Assembly (NCBI GenBank): GCA_008360955.1
Contig: LUCM01006857.1
Location: forward strand, 66,731-130,730
DNA: 64,000 nucleotides
Source: Fasciolopsis buskii
Lineage: Eukaryota; Platyhelminthes; Trematoda; Plagiorchiida; Fasciolidae
Reading direction: 5' to 3'
Positions 1 to 13,732 of this stretch are shown piece by piece; the stretch's first letter is position 1, and every line of letters begins with the position of its first letter. A program made the translations under genes and the position numbers. The notes under the pieces were generated by a model, which searched no databases, was not told the origin of the DNA, and saw nothing but the letters and a program-made list of their open reading frames with translations.

Positions 1-3000
1 ATGTTAAAATAAATCTGTTCATATAATAATGTTTTGCGCTCCAATTCATCAACCATTTTAGTAACGACATAATTGGTTTCAGTCGTCTTTAGAAATTCAT
101 AGCGGCGTTCCGTTGTTAATTGCTCATTTACGTTGGGATAGTTAAAACCACATGGCTATTTGGCAACTTCCTGGGTGCATCACATTAACTTGAACGAAAA
201 TGCGATACTTTGTGACAGTATTTCAGCCCATCCACCAAATGGAATTTTTGTTCACGATTTTCAAGGGACTACAGAAAACAAACCCTGCATTCGCGTGGAA
301 TTACACCAAAAATTGAAGTAGGAATCTATTGAACAAAACTTGCGGCCTCACAGAGCCAGACTGCGTGATCGAATTAGCATCAGACTGACTTGTCTAGGAG
401 ACCGGGAAAATTTAAATAGTGCGCTAACATTCTAGCAGTTTTATCTTCCAAAGGTGCCCAATATCGAATAAAACTGGAAGGTCATTACAAAGAACCAGAA
501 TCGTTTCTAGGTCTCCGTCTTCTTCACAAGCCGAGATAATCAAGCTATGGCGAGTATTGGAAACTTCTGCAGTCTGCATACTCCTTGCCAACCAACCGCA
601 ATACTATCGAGTATTACATGTTGGCTGGATGCTAAAATGAAGTCCAAAAAGTTACCCAACAGAATTTTGATGCTTATAATGGTTTCTGTTCATTTCTTCA
701 AATCGTAAGTGCTTTGCGATTAGAGATAGAGGTTACAGAATCGTCGGTACTCATGAGAGTATTTAATGCGGCGTTGAGTGACATGAACAGGCACAAAGCA
801 TTGACGTAAATTCTGAATTTCTATACAGATTTTTCCTGCATTTTGAAGGCGCTAATCGATAGACTGGTCGACTGAGAATCCAAGGATCGGGTGTACAAAA
901 TTATTCCGCCGACATTTCCCTGTCCTTTTGTTCATTACCAAAAATAAGATCCTCTCCGGACTTGTAAATTTCTTTCTACTCTGTCACCTTATCTCCGCTT
1001 GTACACATGACTGTTGGTGACAAGATAAACCGAAAGTTGTTCCAGGGTCCCTGAGGACTCTGCACAACGCGTCGGAATGCAATTCAATATGGAAAATCCA
1101 ATAAATGAATGTTTCCAAATCACTGTTGGAAGGAGATTTCTCCGGCAGTCGTAACTTTGACTGATTATTGACCTTTTCAGTTAAATCGCGTAATCGAATG
1201 ACCAAAGTTTGCTTAAAAGAAATCAGTGATGGTACCTAGTGTTCACACAAAACTCTACAAATCGCCGACCTTAGAATCTGTGGATCAGAGAACGCCTGCA
1301 CCAGATTGGCTTAATCGATACGAGTTACAGATCCACTTAAACATCAATGGACAAGGTTTGATGGATACAACAAAATCCCTCCAACTCACAAACAGACTAA
1401 TGGTTCGCGTTTTTTTACCTTTCTGTTTTTTACTCACAAAACTGCTCGCTTATGACTCTCAAATCAGCGTTTTGCCATCTGATGCCCGAGTTGAGTGGAA
1501 CTATTTTTGTCTTTAAGCGAGTGATTAAATTCCGTAATCCGTTGCAAAGAAAGTGTCAATCTTTTGTCTATCAGAGTCGCACATAGGCTCGATCATAAGA
1601 GGCACGGAGGGTATTCATTAGAATGTATGAGGTAACTGGTCCGCTATCGCGTTTTGAGAATCTGTATTTACAAAGCGAAACACGGACACCGATAGACGAT
1701 ACTGATCACCATGCTCGATAAAGCCGTAAGATCCAGTTGAGTGTGGCAATTCCGATCAAACTTACACCATTCGGTTTTCCTGATCTTGCCAGAGCAAATT
1801 CTGCACCACGAGCGGATTGTAGACTGTCACCTCGATTCTGATCAGGTGCAGGATGTTCTTGTCGGATCAGAGAACGTCAAACCCGTTAGGTGGTGCCAGT
1901 TACAACGGAATAGCAAGTTGCTCATCAATTTCGAGAACACTCTCAACCCGTATAACCGAATCCGACGGAAAATTAGCAGATGGCTACAACTTTCTTGTTT
2001 CATCACAAATACTGTAAAACAAATTACGACCCCAAACTGAATTCATAAATGTATTCTAGTGATAGACAATCTAGTTTCCTAATCCGAACATCGACTTTGG
2101 TCAAATGGTTAATACTGGGTCGCTTGGACCTGTACATTGCCGATTTAATTGTTCTCACTTTCAGATGATTTCCCACAAGTTAACCGTCTAATGGCCACAA
2201 ATCCACCCTGAAAAATTGTGAATCATTAGTTAGAAATTAAGACGGGATGAATATCACCATAAAAAGTGCCGGCTTGCGACCGGGATAGTCGTGCAAGCAA
2301 ATGGATGAGTTGAACAGCTGGTTTGCTATCATCGCAAAGGCAGTCAATTGAATTTGGTGAATATCCTCTCGTGAATTAACAGATGCCTTGAAAAACCCTG
2401 CTAAAACTTTGTCATTTGTCTGATGTGCACTTTTCGAGAAGTGTGCTACCGTTGATCTATTTCATGTTGTTCTAGAAGATTTGGTTTCGCACATATGTAA
2501 ATCACCCTATTACTTCTTTTGTTCATTGCGCAGGACATAAATAACATTTCGGGAAGAGAGCCGAGGTCCTGGATAGACTATCGGATGGAAAATTGTCCGG
2601 TGATAGGCGCACTTCGACCATCGACATTCACATTCAACGCCACGGCTCTATCCGCCTGACTGCCGCAGGGAACAAATTGTCCCACTCGGATTTGTTCACC
2701 CAGAGTTCGGGCTCCAATCCGAAGGACAGACCTGACACGCAAGAAAAAACAACTCTTACGTACTTCTGTGGTTTCTACTAGTAACTTGATCAATGGTAGG
2801 CCGACCAAATTCACATGAAACTATTCATTAGTCATCAATGTGGCCCGCTGTTGTGTAAAGTCCATGTCACTTGTTGAGCCACATTCTCAGTAAACAATTT
2901 TTCAATTTCGTTTCATAGGTTGCGACCTCAATGCTACTTTTTTAGGCCACAAATCAGGACGCCGGAAATTTCTGTCGCAGTTAGATTTCATAATTTTCGT

Positions 3001-3930
3001 GATATCTTGATTCTGAAGCACTGTGTACGGATAAAATGCCATATGCGATTTTACGACAGGCCTTTGTCATCTGGTAAAAATGGGGATTCGAAGAACACGT
3101 AAGTTTCTACACATCGGAAATTTATGGTTCCCAGAAAGTTTTGTGGCAGGCTGTATGCAAACGGTGCATCTTGACACGTTTAGGATAGCGGTTATGGTAA
3201 AAAACTGCATCTAGCACAGAGATTGGGAGCAGATTGTTATCTAGACCCAAGGTTAAACGAAATCTTTCTTTTCCTGCACTGAGATCAGACCAAGTTACTG
3301 GTTCTAATTGTTTTAAACTAATGAGACCATTTAGTTTCGAGGCAGTTGGTCTAGGCTTGGTGGGGCAGTCAGATCACTGCAGTCTTCAAAGTTCCAGCCT
3401 AATATCTGATGGGATTTTTGTTTTGATTGCTTCATTGTTTCCTTGGGGAGTTTTGAACTACTGACCAAACAAAATAATCAGACAGACAAGTTAGCAGTTT
3501 AGGGTGGGAAACTGACTGACATTCACAATTCTGGTAATTTCTGTCTTCATAATCTGTCTCTTCTTATAATATACACCTTTCCCTTCAGTCCAGCAGTGTC
3601 TATAACCACCGAGCAGTGGTCATTGTGCAAAAAGGATTAATTAATTTTTAGATGAAGAGCAACCAATGAACTTGTGTGCTTGTTATGATAGGGGTTTCAC
3701 TTTCTTTGAATAAGATCGGCTAACCAACATACTTTTAGCACACCAGTTCAGAGTTCGGAATCAATATCCCCTTCGAAAGAAAAACTCAACCCCAGCAACA
3801 TTACCAGCAAATGACTAAGCTCCACGATAAATCGTATTTTTTAATTTCAGCTTTATCCGAGTGAATTTAAACGATGCAGAATAACATTCTCAGCTGACAG
3901 TCTGTCTCATTTTGTGTTCAAAAACTGATG
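1..3930. other. No recognised gene
   Basis: Short open frames occur on both strands but none has a recognisable domain, a convincing pair of splice sites or a sibling elsewhere in the window. Because the receptor exon at 4782-5634 is read leftward and ends at a splice donor, this stretch is probably intron of that gene or its downstream flank (inference). I looked for further ligand-binding, transmembrane, kinase-like or cyclase exons on the minus strand and recognised none. Confidence 0.5.
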
Positions 3931-3935
3931 CCCAC

Positions 3936-4160
3936 AGCTGTACCAGAATGGGCAAATGGTAATACTTTATGCACAATCAAACGAGGGTTGCCGGTTCGAT
4001 TCTTCCTTACAGAGCCGGGTTTTGCATACGAAATATGCAGTGGATTTTGCATTTCATGTAACACATGATTGATTGCCTTATCTCAAAAGGAGAACTTGCT
4101 TTTGCTGTTGTTATTGCTGTTGTTGTTGTTATTACTATTATCGTTATTAATTTAATTTTT
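3936..4160 (+). mobile_element. tRNA-derived SINE-like element with a trinucleotide tail
   Basis: A pol III B-box match, GGTTCGATTC, lies at 3993-4002. A weak A-box-like stretch (TGGGCAAATGGTAA) sits about 45 nt upstream, a spacing normal for tRNA-derived promoters. About 90 bp of unrelated body follows, then a low-complexity run of TTG, TTA and CTG triplets from about 4097 to 4155. Promoter, body and simple-repeat tail is the usual layout of a SINE mobilised by a LINE. No second copy of the body was found in the window, so the family call is inference. Confidence 0.4.
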
Positions 4161-4781
4161 ACTATTACTCCGTCTGAACTAATCCTGTTCTGACGTTCAC
4201 CGTGAAGACGAAAACGCTAAGGTAAACTTCCAGTCATTTATGAACTTTGTGATTTGGATAATTCCGCTATATTCTGGCATAGTTATGACTACTACCATCA
4301 CGCATGAATCGAAAAGAACTGACCTCTGTTAATCACAGAATATCCTGGGTAAATTTGTGGATTTATAGTAGACGCCATCTCTCAAATCTGACTACTTCAA
4401 TGCATGCCCGTAAGCAACTTGGCATAAAATCTTCTGAGGTCACAGGCCCGTTGCCCTTGTTCAAATGAAGTTCATCAAATCATTCAGTGAACTGATTGGA
4501 CATAGTTGTGTCTCAAAACTCTTGGCTGCATATTTTTTATCTTTCAAATCTGGCAGTAACTTGGTAGTGGCGAGAAGCGTGACATTATTAGAGATCTATG
4601 GAACTAAACAGCACTATTGCGGCCTCGACAAACTTCACGCCAAGTGAGTTATGAACAAGTGTTAGAGTAACGGCATTTGGAATATAGTTCTCACGTAGAA
4701 CCAGTGGGTCTTTTGAATCCAGTGTTTATTTCTAATCCCTTTTAATCTAGAGACGAAGGTGAAATTTCAACGCAAACTTAC

Positions 4782-5634
4782 TTGTGGCACTGGTCGTCGG
4801 GAATTGTAGCTTCAGAGTCAAGTTCACGGCTGAACTCCAGCCCACTGTCCTGATAACAAGTCTTTTGGGATATGCCAGTTGATTAATACCTTCAACCAAC
4901 TCAGAGGCCAAGTAGTCCATGTATGAACCGGGTTCTTGTTGATATACAACAGTCACATTGATCCAGCCGAATCGGTTCAGCACTTGGGTAAATGCAGCAC
5001 TCAGCTGACTCACCGTGACCCCAATGGACATAGTGTTTAGAGTGGAGAACAGCTGATTTACACTAGCTATCAGTGGACAAGCCAGCTGTTTACTGCTCAA
5101 CCCTGACTGTGTTGGTATTACCGGTTCGTTAGAGATGGGACACTGAAAGCTAATTTGATGAACGATAGTAGAACGAACTGTTTGGCAGGAGATCCCAGAC
5201 GATGCGGCCCAAGTGGTCACTTGATTACACTGGGTTAATGGAGTAGGACCAAGTAGGACGAAGAATGAATTTTGGTCGTTCCCGTTTGTTTCGGCGGATT
5301 GTCTGACCATGTTCATATGATAGCGTAAAGCCTCAGTTTCATCATTAGTCAGACCACAACCGTTATTCAGGGGAATGTAAGTCACATTCACATAAACTCC
5401 TGTACTTCCGTTGGCGGAATTCATCTGAAGAGAACGTTCCACAGTGGTTTTAAAATCAAACACCTTAGTTGAAGCGATACACTCATCCTTCGGGGTGAAA
5501 ATGTACAGATGAAGTTTGACCGTAGTAGATTGTGCAGTGGTAAAGTGCAGGAACTGCATGAAAAGGAGGAATAAAGAAACGGCGAATATTTGTACTCCTG
5601 TAAGATGCATTAAAATATAAAATTTTCCGTGCAT
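4782..5634 (-). CDS. First coding exon of an ANF-receptor-type ectodomain protein (probable receptor guanylate cyclase), partial
   Basis: Encodes the N-terminal 284 residues of a secretory-pathway protein. The first ATG in the open frame is at 5634 and a second at 5610; both leave a hydrophobic signal peptide (IFAVSLFLLFMQFL) ending near TAQ, about residue 35. The mature part carries several N-glycosylation sequons (NGS, NVT, NVT, NLT), six or more cysteines, and near residue 210-235 the stretch FTQVLNRFGWINVTVVYQQ. That stretch matches the strand-helix block typical of the receptor ligand-binding (periplasmic-binding type I) fold of natriuretic-peptide receptor guanylate cyclases and class C GPCRs. 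The exon ends in a clean donor, ACAA|GTAAGT, at 4782/4781, phase 1, so the protein continues. No later exon is seen in the window. The PBP-I fold is fairly secure; the choice of guanylate cyclase over another receptor class is inference. Confidence 0.65.
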
Positions 5635-5839
5635 GATCAAATTTTGCTAAAGATAGAATCAGCTTCATTCAATGGGATAAAAATAAGACTGGGGGCTGGT
5701 TTCGAACCACTTCAGCACTGGATTCATAGATTTGTATTTCACAATTATGCTGCTTCCATTTCATGCTAACAAGGAACGTGGTTTCTGAACGAACTTTTGC
5801 CCAACAGCTTGCATCAAAAAACTGGGGTGCGGTGGAAAT

Positions 5840-5856
5840 CCCTCTCTCTCTCTCTA
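5840..5856. repeat. (CT)n microsatellite
   Basis: A short uninterrupted CT dinucleotide run about 210 bp upstream of the receptor start codon. It may be a polypyrimidine stretch in the promoter or 5' leader, but nothing else supports a regulatory role. Confidence 0.7.
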
Positions 5857-8800
5857 ACGCGCATCAATTTTAACTGTTACTCCTGAAATGGCGCGTATGT
5901 CTGCATCAGACAGAGTTCGAAAGATATATCTATCAACCAGTGATTCGAGGAAAGAATCCCCTATGTTTGCCATCGGTCTTGGTTACGGTCGCCTCCATAC
6001 GCCCATGGCCTCTGCCCACTCAAGATTCTTTTCAATCCATGATGGGTAACGCCCGAAAACAGGTGGACGGATTGGCTGATAACTCGCAGCATTTCGGTAG
6101 CGTACGGTTTGGAATGACCCCACCCGGTCGGTGAAAAAAATTGCCCAAGGATAGCGTGGTCATACCCCCCTGCAGCTTGGCTTGATAAAACTACTACCTA
6201 CCTATTTAATGTTCGCGTTGCTCTTCGAAACGAGAAGACTTTTACGATACTGTGATGCCACTTAGTATGTACACGCAAATTTCTGTATCCTAGATAAAAT
6301 AGACTTGTGAACCAAAATAGCCTACCAAAACATTGTTTGGTGTGACTTTAAAGAGCAAGCGTTTGACCGGCATATTTTTGCTGTTTATTAAAATTCATCT
6401 TATAAACGCAAAACCAATACAAATGGTGAATTATCAAAAATACGGACTTTCCAGTGGGCATTCTTTGCACAAATCAATAAAAAGCAAGCTGACTTTGTTC
6501 GTGGTTCGAAAGTCCTTATACGGATCCTGTTCCATCTTCGTATATATCTGTGATCATAACTCACGTCTCATCTCGGTGATTGTCTGCTCCAGCTGCGGTG
6601 ATGGCATTGATGAAACGAGTAAAACGTTTTTGTAACAGAAATGTCAAATTCACGACTAAAAAGCCAGTGAAAACTGTAAAGTAACTGAAATGTCTATTTT
6701 GCCAAGAAAGACTGATATCATGGAGTACTATCAGCAACATCACATGTATTTATGCAATAAACTCAGTCGGAAATTGCTCGCTTTGGAGAGAATCGTCGAT
6801 TTCGTACCTCATCAGCACTTTGAGGCCCATGCTTTCGTATTACACCTATTTTGATAATCCAATTTTGGGCATTTACGCAACATTATTGTGACGGATAGGG
6901 GGTATAGCTTTCTGCCTCCTTCCTGTATGAATAAAACTGAGGGACAAATCAACTCTGCAGTCATAGTCAGATTCCAAAAAAAGACAATGAATGGAAGAAT
7001 TTCCCTTCCTTTCCACATGCTGTCTCTACGGATGGCGTTGTAAGTCGAGTGACAGTTTTTTATAGAACGGCGATTAAGTGAATCGCCGTAACTTAGCCCC
7101 CTGTCACTCACTATATTGAAAAGGCACACTAATCCAACGGAATTCCTCGTCTCCTTAAAATTTTGCTTTCTGAATGATGGAACAACGATTTTTGTCTAAA
7201 GAGTTTATAGAGGTGGTCATCAAGCTGATACCATTGATAGATAACTATTTCAGAGGATGTTAATGTCAGACCAGCTGTTGTTAGACAATCCGGAGGGCCT
7301 GGCAATCGTATATCACAGTCTGTAGTTTTAGTACTCAATACAAAATTCGACTGGCGGCAGTAAAATACGAATATGGAATCCCAGTACACCCTGCAGTGAA
7401 TGTAACCCAAACTACGCAACTGAAGACAACATGAAGATCACTGCTGGTCATCAACAAATACAAAGATTTCCTATCCATCTTTTCTTCTGTTTTATTCATT
7501 GAGCCTCGGTCGACTGGAATAAGTGGTCATTTGGTGAGTACTACATTGTTCAAGATGCCAGATCTGAAAAAGCTGCGGAGGGAGTAAAAAAACGATGCGT
7601 CATTCCATGTTACATGAATACCTATTGGTGGTAATTGTGGCAATGAACCAACGATTCCGTTACCCCTAGGAGACCTTGCCAACCTAAGTAACCACTTCTT
7701 TTCGCCAACTCGTAAGTTTTTCCAGTGAAGCATGACAGCTACGTACAGGAATCTGATGATCCTACGCTTGACAGTGATCGTATTGGTGGTTTTGATTTGA
7801 TTTTCTGCCAGTGTAATGGCTAAGACGTTCGACTCAGTCGTTCGTCCCGGGTCCGCATACCAGTCCCGGTTCCTGTGGATATGCATTGTTGATGATTCCC
7901 AACTTAGATGAAACAGCTGAACAGTGCTTCCATGCTTTTCACCGACAAGCTAGATGTTAGCACTCCATAAGGAATCACTCGGAAAAGTTAGTAGTTGTTC
8001 AATAAATTCAAGGTCGCTGGGAGCATGATGACCAACTGACTGTAATTAACAAGGCAAGACTTGGTACAAATCGAACTAGATATACTTCTCATGTTGGCCA
8101 TTTGGTGGGCCCGCTCAGTCGTTTAGTGTTAGATACGGAGAACGGCTGTCCAATGACAATGAGCTGTTACATAATTCCGTAGGAGCTGACTAGACATGCG
8201 CTAATGACATTTTTCACTTAATCGACTCACATGACTACTGTTCTGGTACCCAAAAATGTTTTTTGCCCTTTACATAAAGAGATTGCGGGAACGTAGCGTA
8301 ATACGAAAATTTTGTTAGTGTCAAAGTATGACAGCATGAGGGCATTGCCAGAAAATGCAAGCAAGCTACAAACAAGCGGTTTCAAATCCAATTCGGATAG
8401 AAAGAAGGAATATGTCCGTTACACCAACTGGGATGGTCTATGACAATCTGTCTAAATCGATAAGAAATAAGAAAAAGATTTTGTGATCAGTCATCCCCTG
8501 GAAGAAATCAAACTCCCTATAGCCCATAAACGACTGAGCGTCCAAGTTGATTGATTAACTATACGTCTCAGTTCACGAACCATGATGGTTGATCATTACA
8601 TACCTATCATTTTCCCCGTCCAACGATTGACGGACTCAACTCCGATGGGCTTTGACATTATAACAAACAGCCGACAGTTCACCCTAATGACTTTCCTTAA
8701 AATTGGTTTTTACTATTACTGCGGTCATTGTAACGCCACTCACGGAGTCTTACACATACTGTGCGGAACGTTTATAGAACCACCCGGCTTTCTCATCGCC

Positions 8801-9855
8801 ACGGTTTCACCTAGAAACGTTGAAATACTTTGAATGCTTGGCACATTGTAAACACTAGATCCACAAATAAAATTGTCATGATTTGGATGTAATGTCCAAC
8901 AATGGCTCAAAGCGTCGTACATCCGGTTCTGTCACTTTGCGAACAATTTGTGGGATACAATGTCTGTTTGTCTCTTTTATTCAGGGAAATTTGATCTACA
9001 ATGCAAATCTCTTATTATGGACCATGCATCTTCATACTTCGTTGACTTCTTACGTGCGAGACCTCCTGTCTACCACAGAAACGGTGTCGCGGAATCCGGT
9101 CGGTTATTCATTAGCATAATACCCTACAGAATGACTGTTCCATCGATAATCTGCGCTGACGTGCACTGTCTAGGAAAATGACTGACCTTTCGTACGTACC
9201 GGATTCATGCATTTACCTTAACATACATATCATATTCACACAACAATTCCGGTTGAATCCTGATATAGATCATTGTGTCATGTCCATTGATGGTTTTCAC
9301 TGCTTTCGGCGGGAGGGAAAACAACGTAAAAAACACCAGCGGGGGAACTACCGCAAGTTAATTATTCATGGCGTGTTAAATAAAGATAGACTTTTTTTAC
9401 TCGTGTAACGGCATTCAATAATCAGCTTCCTCTGGTCATCTTAGGTTTCATCGTTTCAGTAACATTTTTATCAATAATATTCATTTTGTTCCATTTGGTT
9501 TCGAGTTTGAAATTAGTCCTCGGATTCTATTATTCTCAATGTGCTCAGTGGGAATTTTCAAACAATTATATTATTCCTTTCATTATTCATCTTCCCAATG
9601 ACAATATTCATCTGGTTGTAGGAGATTAAAATCATGTTCCCTTAGCCTTATTAACTAGATTCGCCTTGAGGGACTTAAGACTCTCATCTACCAACAGAAG
9701 TGTAAATATTGAGAGCCCTCTCTCACCAATTCAGTACATCTGCCAAACTCCGGGCTGTAATTTCTACCGGCTATAATTTGTCGCTGCTTTGAGACCAAGA
9801 ATTTATCGTCGTCTTCAAGGAACAGGTACACAAAGTAGGTAACGCAAAGGTGTTC
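5857..9855. other. No recognised gene
   Basis: Several 60-120 codon frames occur on the minus strand (6812-7129, 7129-7419, 7527-7886) with possible AG acceptors near 7370 and 7420. None gives a recognisable domain, and no consistent exon chain could be built towards the receptor start at 5634. This is the 5' flank of the receptor gene. Promoter elements cannot be called with confidence. Confidence 0.4.
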
Positions 9856-9860
9856 AGGAT

Positions 9861-10850
9861 TTGCCTGTTCTTATCAAAAATGAGATCAAGCGTAACAACC
9901 CTACCTTTACAGGTCAAGTTCTAATAAATCGGAATGGGAAACTCCTGTGGAAGAGGATTCGAATTCCTTGTGAATGGAAAGAAAGGTTGCCTCCTTGCTC
10001 CTTATCAACCCATTATACTTGCACTTCGACAATTTCCCTCCACTGGCTGCACCATTATCGAACCTGCAGACGGACGTTTCGAAACTGTTTAAAACTATCA
10101 AGGCAGCGAATACGGGAGGGTCGGATGCATTATCCTCACGTACCGTTAAGTATGATGCGCTTGTCCTCTCTGAGGTTTCAGCGCCTGTGATAAGCAAATC
10201 GCCGTATTTTTCATCCCATCTTGCTCGAAAATAACAAAATTACCCATATCCCCAGATAACATTGAACATTCCTAAATCATTCCGTCTTACTGCCCTTAGC
10301 ACCTCTTCGAAACGCACTAAGCTTGCCATACCCGATCGCCTATTAAAGTACATCACAAATCCCCTCAATTACTTTAAATTCGCCGATAAAGCTCAGAAGA
10401 ACACCTTTGACGGGACGTCGTATTCATTACATCTATTCACAAGTCTATAAACAAATTCGCAAATTCCGTTAGATACGCTTTTCGTCTATTCTACCGCTTT
10501 TGACTCCAGCCCTAAGAAACCGTTATTTCAAAAGCTTGACTCTTCCGAGCGCCCAACTTGATATCACAGCCTACTGACTTTAAACTGTACTATCATGAAC
10601 TTTCTTTCATCGCGATTGCCGGACAAGTCAACCCATGTGTACTACACGTAATTGCCTGTGAGGAATTCGCGCCGAAAATCCCCGAAGATTCTTCCCGCTC
10701 TCCGCATGAGGCCTCATCGAATATCGTTCGGAACCGATAGTTAGATCCTCTTCCAACATTATAATGTCCAGAGTTAACCTCTGCAAAAATACTGTCACCG
10801 CCGAGTACTGGCGAAGAAAGACCCGGTCAGCGTCGAGTTACGGGCCAACC
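9861..10850 (+). mobile_element. Decayed LINE reverse-transcriptase remnant
   Basis: Conceptual translation in shifting plus-strand frames follows the order of a non-LTR retrotransposon RT. First comes a linker (LFKTIKAANTGGSDALSSRT, 10090-10150). Next is the first RT block with LAIPDRLLKYITNPLNYFKF near 10320-10385, where LINEs usually have an IQRLLKYI-type helix. Then comes a damaged domain around 10480-10540, where TAFDSSPKKPLFQKL matches the LINE block containing SSAFDS. A C-terminal arginine-rich stretch lies near 10680-10780. Stops and frameshifts interrupt it throughout, and the YxDD region is not recognisable. The RT style differs from the RTE copies at 14-34 kb and from LINEs D to H. 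Family (CR1/L2-like) is tentative. Confidence 0.55.
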
Positions 10851-13732
10851 CTCACTGACTCACAATGCACAGATCGCTTTTTTACTATCGGCATTATTGT
10901 ACCATCGACGGTGGAAAATTTCGATCTCCCCTTTGAATACTGCTGAAGTACCAGCTTGTGCTCGCAAAAGTCAAGGAGCAATATAGAATGCCGAGGTTTA
11001 AAATTATTCAATGACCGACCCAAATAAATTGTAAAAATAGACACTTCAAAAAACAACGCCGCTGAGTAAAATAAGTTTTTGGCATACTGCAGTGACAGAT
11101 TCCAGATTAGATCCGTAACTAATTCGTTCTGTTTGGATTGGCTTGTAACCGTCACATTTCTTGTCATGGTTCCAAAAGGCATCTTGTGATGGTATATCGA
11201 GGAACTGGATGAACCATCAGATACATTACAATACGACTGGACCACATAGAGGCCATCGAGGGTAACATACTGGCTCGTCCATCTGGACATAGCATGGCGA
11301 AAATAATAAGTATAGCGAAGGAGACACCTGAGAAATTCGTCAGACGAGTGGTGATGACATCTTTCAATGCGATATGAAGAGCCCAGATGCTGAAGTGTTC
11401 AAAGTTCCAACATGGACAGCAAGATAGGCAAAACGACAACGAAAAAGTAAAGGGAAAATCTTTGAGAATCGGTGGCCTTCAAGAACCTTTCACAAATCGC
11501 ATTAAATACGTAGTTCAAAATATGTTGAACAACGCGGAAAGAAGAAACTGCGAAAGGTTCGCCGCACGTGTTAGCTCCTTTATGTATCGCCAACCAACTG
11601 AAAGTCTTGGACTATAATGACGTGACAATACAATGCATAAAACGTTGTTAGAAACGTTATGAATCGAATATCTGCAAAAAACATTATCTCTTTGCGAAAC
11701 ATTAACAGAAATACTTCGACAAGGGGAGATAACAAGGATTCTTTGAATCGGACATGCGCGATACGCGAGATCCGTGAAAAACATGTGGACCTCATGGGAA
11801 GTTGAAAATTTTCGAACACCCATTGTGTTGTCCGCACATTCCAAAACAAATAATTCTTCATTTTCTTTCATCGTACAGGGGAATTTGTCAGGGGTTCAAC
11901 GTTGTTTGAGTTTGAACAAAGGGATAAAGTTACCCAAAAGGATACGCGGATGGGTCCCAAGAAGATATTCCTGAAAACATGTCGATCAACAAAGATTACA
12001 CGCAGCTTTCTGCCAAACAGAAAAAAACGCGGAAAAGTCCATGGTATTCCTGATTCGCAGTGTTTACTTTCGTTCCACCTCGACACGAAACAAGTGTCAC
12101 AAAAATTCTGGTTTGTAAACTGCGGTCTAGCGAATACGACAGCTTCCATATAAAAAAAGAATTGCAAATATGAAAGCAGAATCTGATTCCAGTTATCGCC
12201 TAATGGTTTATCCCAAAGTGAAAATTTCAGAACCCACGTTTGGCACCCCTAAGAAAATTTTGCATTTTCAGTTGCTCTTTTTACCTTTGAGAAATGCTTG
12301 TGGGCAGTATATTGTTCCCTGTTATTATTTTATCAAATTTCGTTATGTATCCCGTTCAGATTCAATAGATATCAGAGATAAACTGTCTCTAACCGTGTTT
12401 CGCGCAGTATACGCGGTTATCCACACCGAACTACAAGCCGAACAAACGACAGCCCCACCCGTCTTTTACCAAGGGGTGTGGATCAATGAGGTGGTAGGTT
12501 CCGTGGCTCATCGTAAACCAGTGAGTGAATAGTCGGTTTATACATCCTCCGGATGAAGCTAGAAATCTCGTTTGCACTTCGGCATAAGCTCCCACAAAAT
12601 GCGATAAACTAAAGTCAATTACTTAGGTCATCTATTATAATTTTCAGTTAACCTTGGACAAATGATAATCGATGCACGACCTTGAATTGCGCATTGATCA
12701 CATGCTTAGCGTTACATCATAAGAGATTTCGGTCACAATGGACCGCAGTGATAGCTGATGAGTAGACGGGATGAAACAATGCACGCAGCAGAACTAAGAA
12801 ACAACTGAAATAACAACTCAAACAATAAATTACTTGAAAATTACAGCAACCAGCAACCTGAGTGGAAATAATCGATTGTTAGAACGCAAACAAAGCGTTG
12901 CAGTTCCCTAAATTGGATTTACACGCAGAAAATTTGGAACAATTTGTTCGTCCTTTTTGTCGTTCATCAAGCCTCACAACGAACCTTCGGCGGGCGCGTC
13001 GCGAACTATTTATAAACAGTCCTGGAGTTCACCATTAAAATCTCATTTGGATCATTGGGAGCGCGCATGGATTATTAGTCGGAAGTTTTTCGTCAAAAAT
13101 GCAAGGCCAACAACAAGAAACAGGATACAACGCACATTACCAAAGGTTCAAATAGAATTTTAGTACCAACCCAACAAGGGAGTGCACAGTTAAGTGGGTG
13201 TATGGGTAAAAGTACCACGTACGCCACCTGACGGGCGGCAATAGCCGCGAAGGCTGTTGGGTGCCTCCAGGAAAACTTATGCCTACAACCGTATATGGCC
13301 CCGTAGTTTGCTCGTCTTAATCTGCCTATAGAAATGGTTACCCCGTTTAAGGTCTCGAGAACAAATCAAACACGTGAACAATGAGACGTCTCCGTTCTAA
13401 TAAAGTTGATTTTTTTTGGAATCTGATTTCACAGAATCAGAAGTCAAAACGTCTAGTATAAAATAATGGCAGTCTATTTGAACGTCACCTTACAAATGAA
13501 TAAAGGCTAATATTCAACCACCGGTCCCTCATCATTCTGTTCATAAGCAAGCACTAGGGGAAAAATTTTCCGACGGATGAAAAACTTCAGTGCTACCGAT
13601 ACCCCCACCGGCTTACTCTCACGCAGTCATAGTTTTGTGACTAAATGTAGGACAATCAGAAAGCAAAGTATAAAATACATAAGGCAAAAGTATTGTATTT
13701 ACAGTGAAAAAGGACAAGGGATTGTGCATTGA
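10851..13732. other. No recognised gene
   Basis: Overlapping frames on both strands at 10838-12167 reach 150 codons and contain hydrophobic stretches, but they are mutually overlapping, lack a shared exon structure and match no family I know. The 3' flank of MED8 lies at the right edge. Downstream of the MED8 stop no canonical AATAAA is seen within about 60 bp; AATACA near 13695 (minus strand) is the only candidate variant. Confidence 0.4.

Noticed and set aside
7129..7886. Minus-strand frames considered as upstream exons of the receptor
   Set aside because: The receptor exon already has its own signal peptide and start. The frames show no domain and no consistent donor-acceptor phase.
10838..12167. 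Overlapping minus-strand frames with hydrophobic segments, considered as a membrane protein gene
   Set aside because: Frames overlap one another and the plus strand equally well, splice sites do not chain, and no family is recognisable.
12751..12780. Hammerhead-ribozyme-like core (CTGATGAG ... GAAAC)
   Set aside because: The bases between the two conserved boxes cannot form a stem II, and no matching stem I or III was found. A second CTGATGAG...GAAA on the minus strand near 6800-6820 fails for the same reason.
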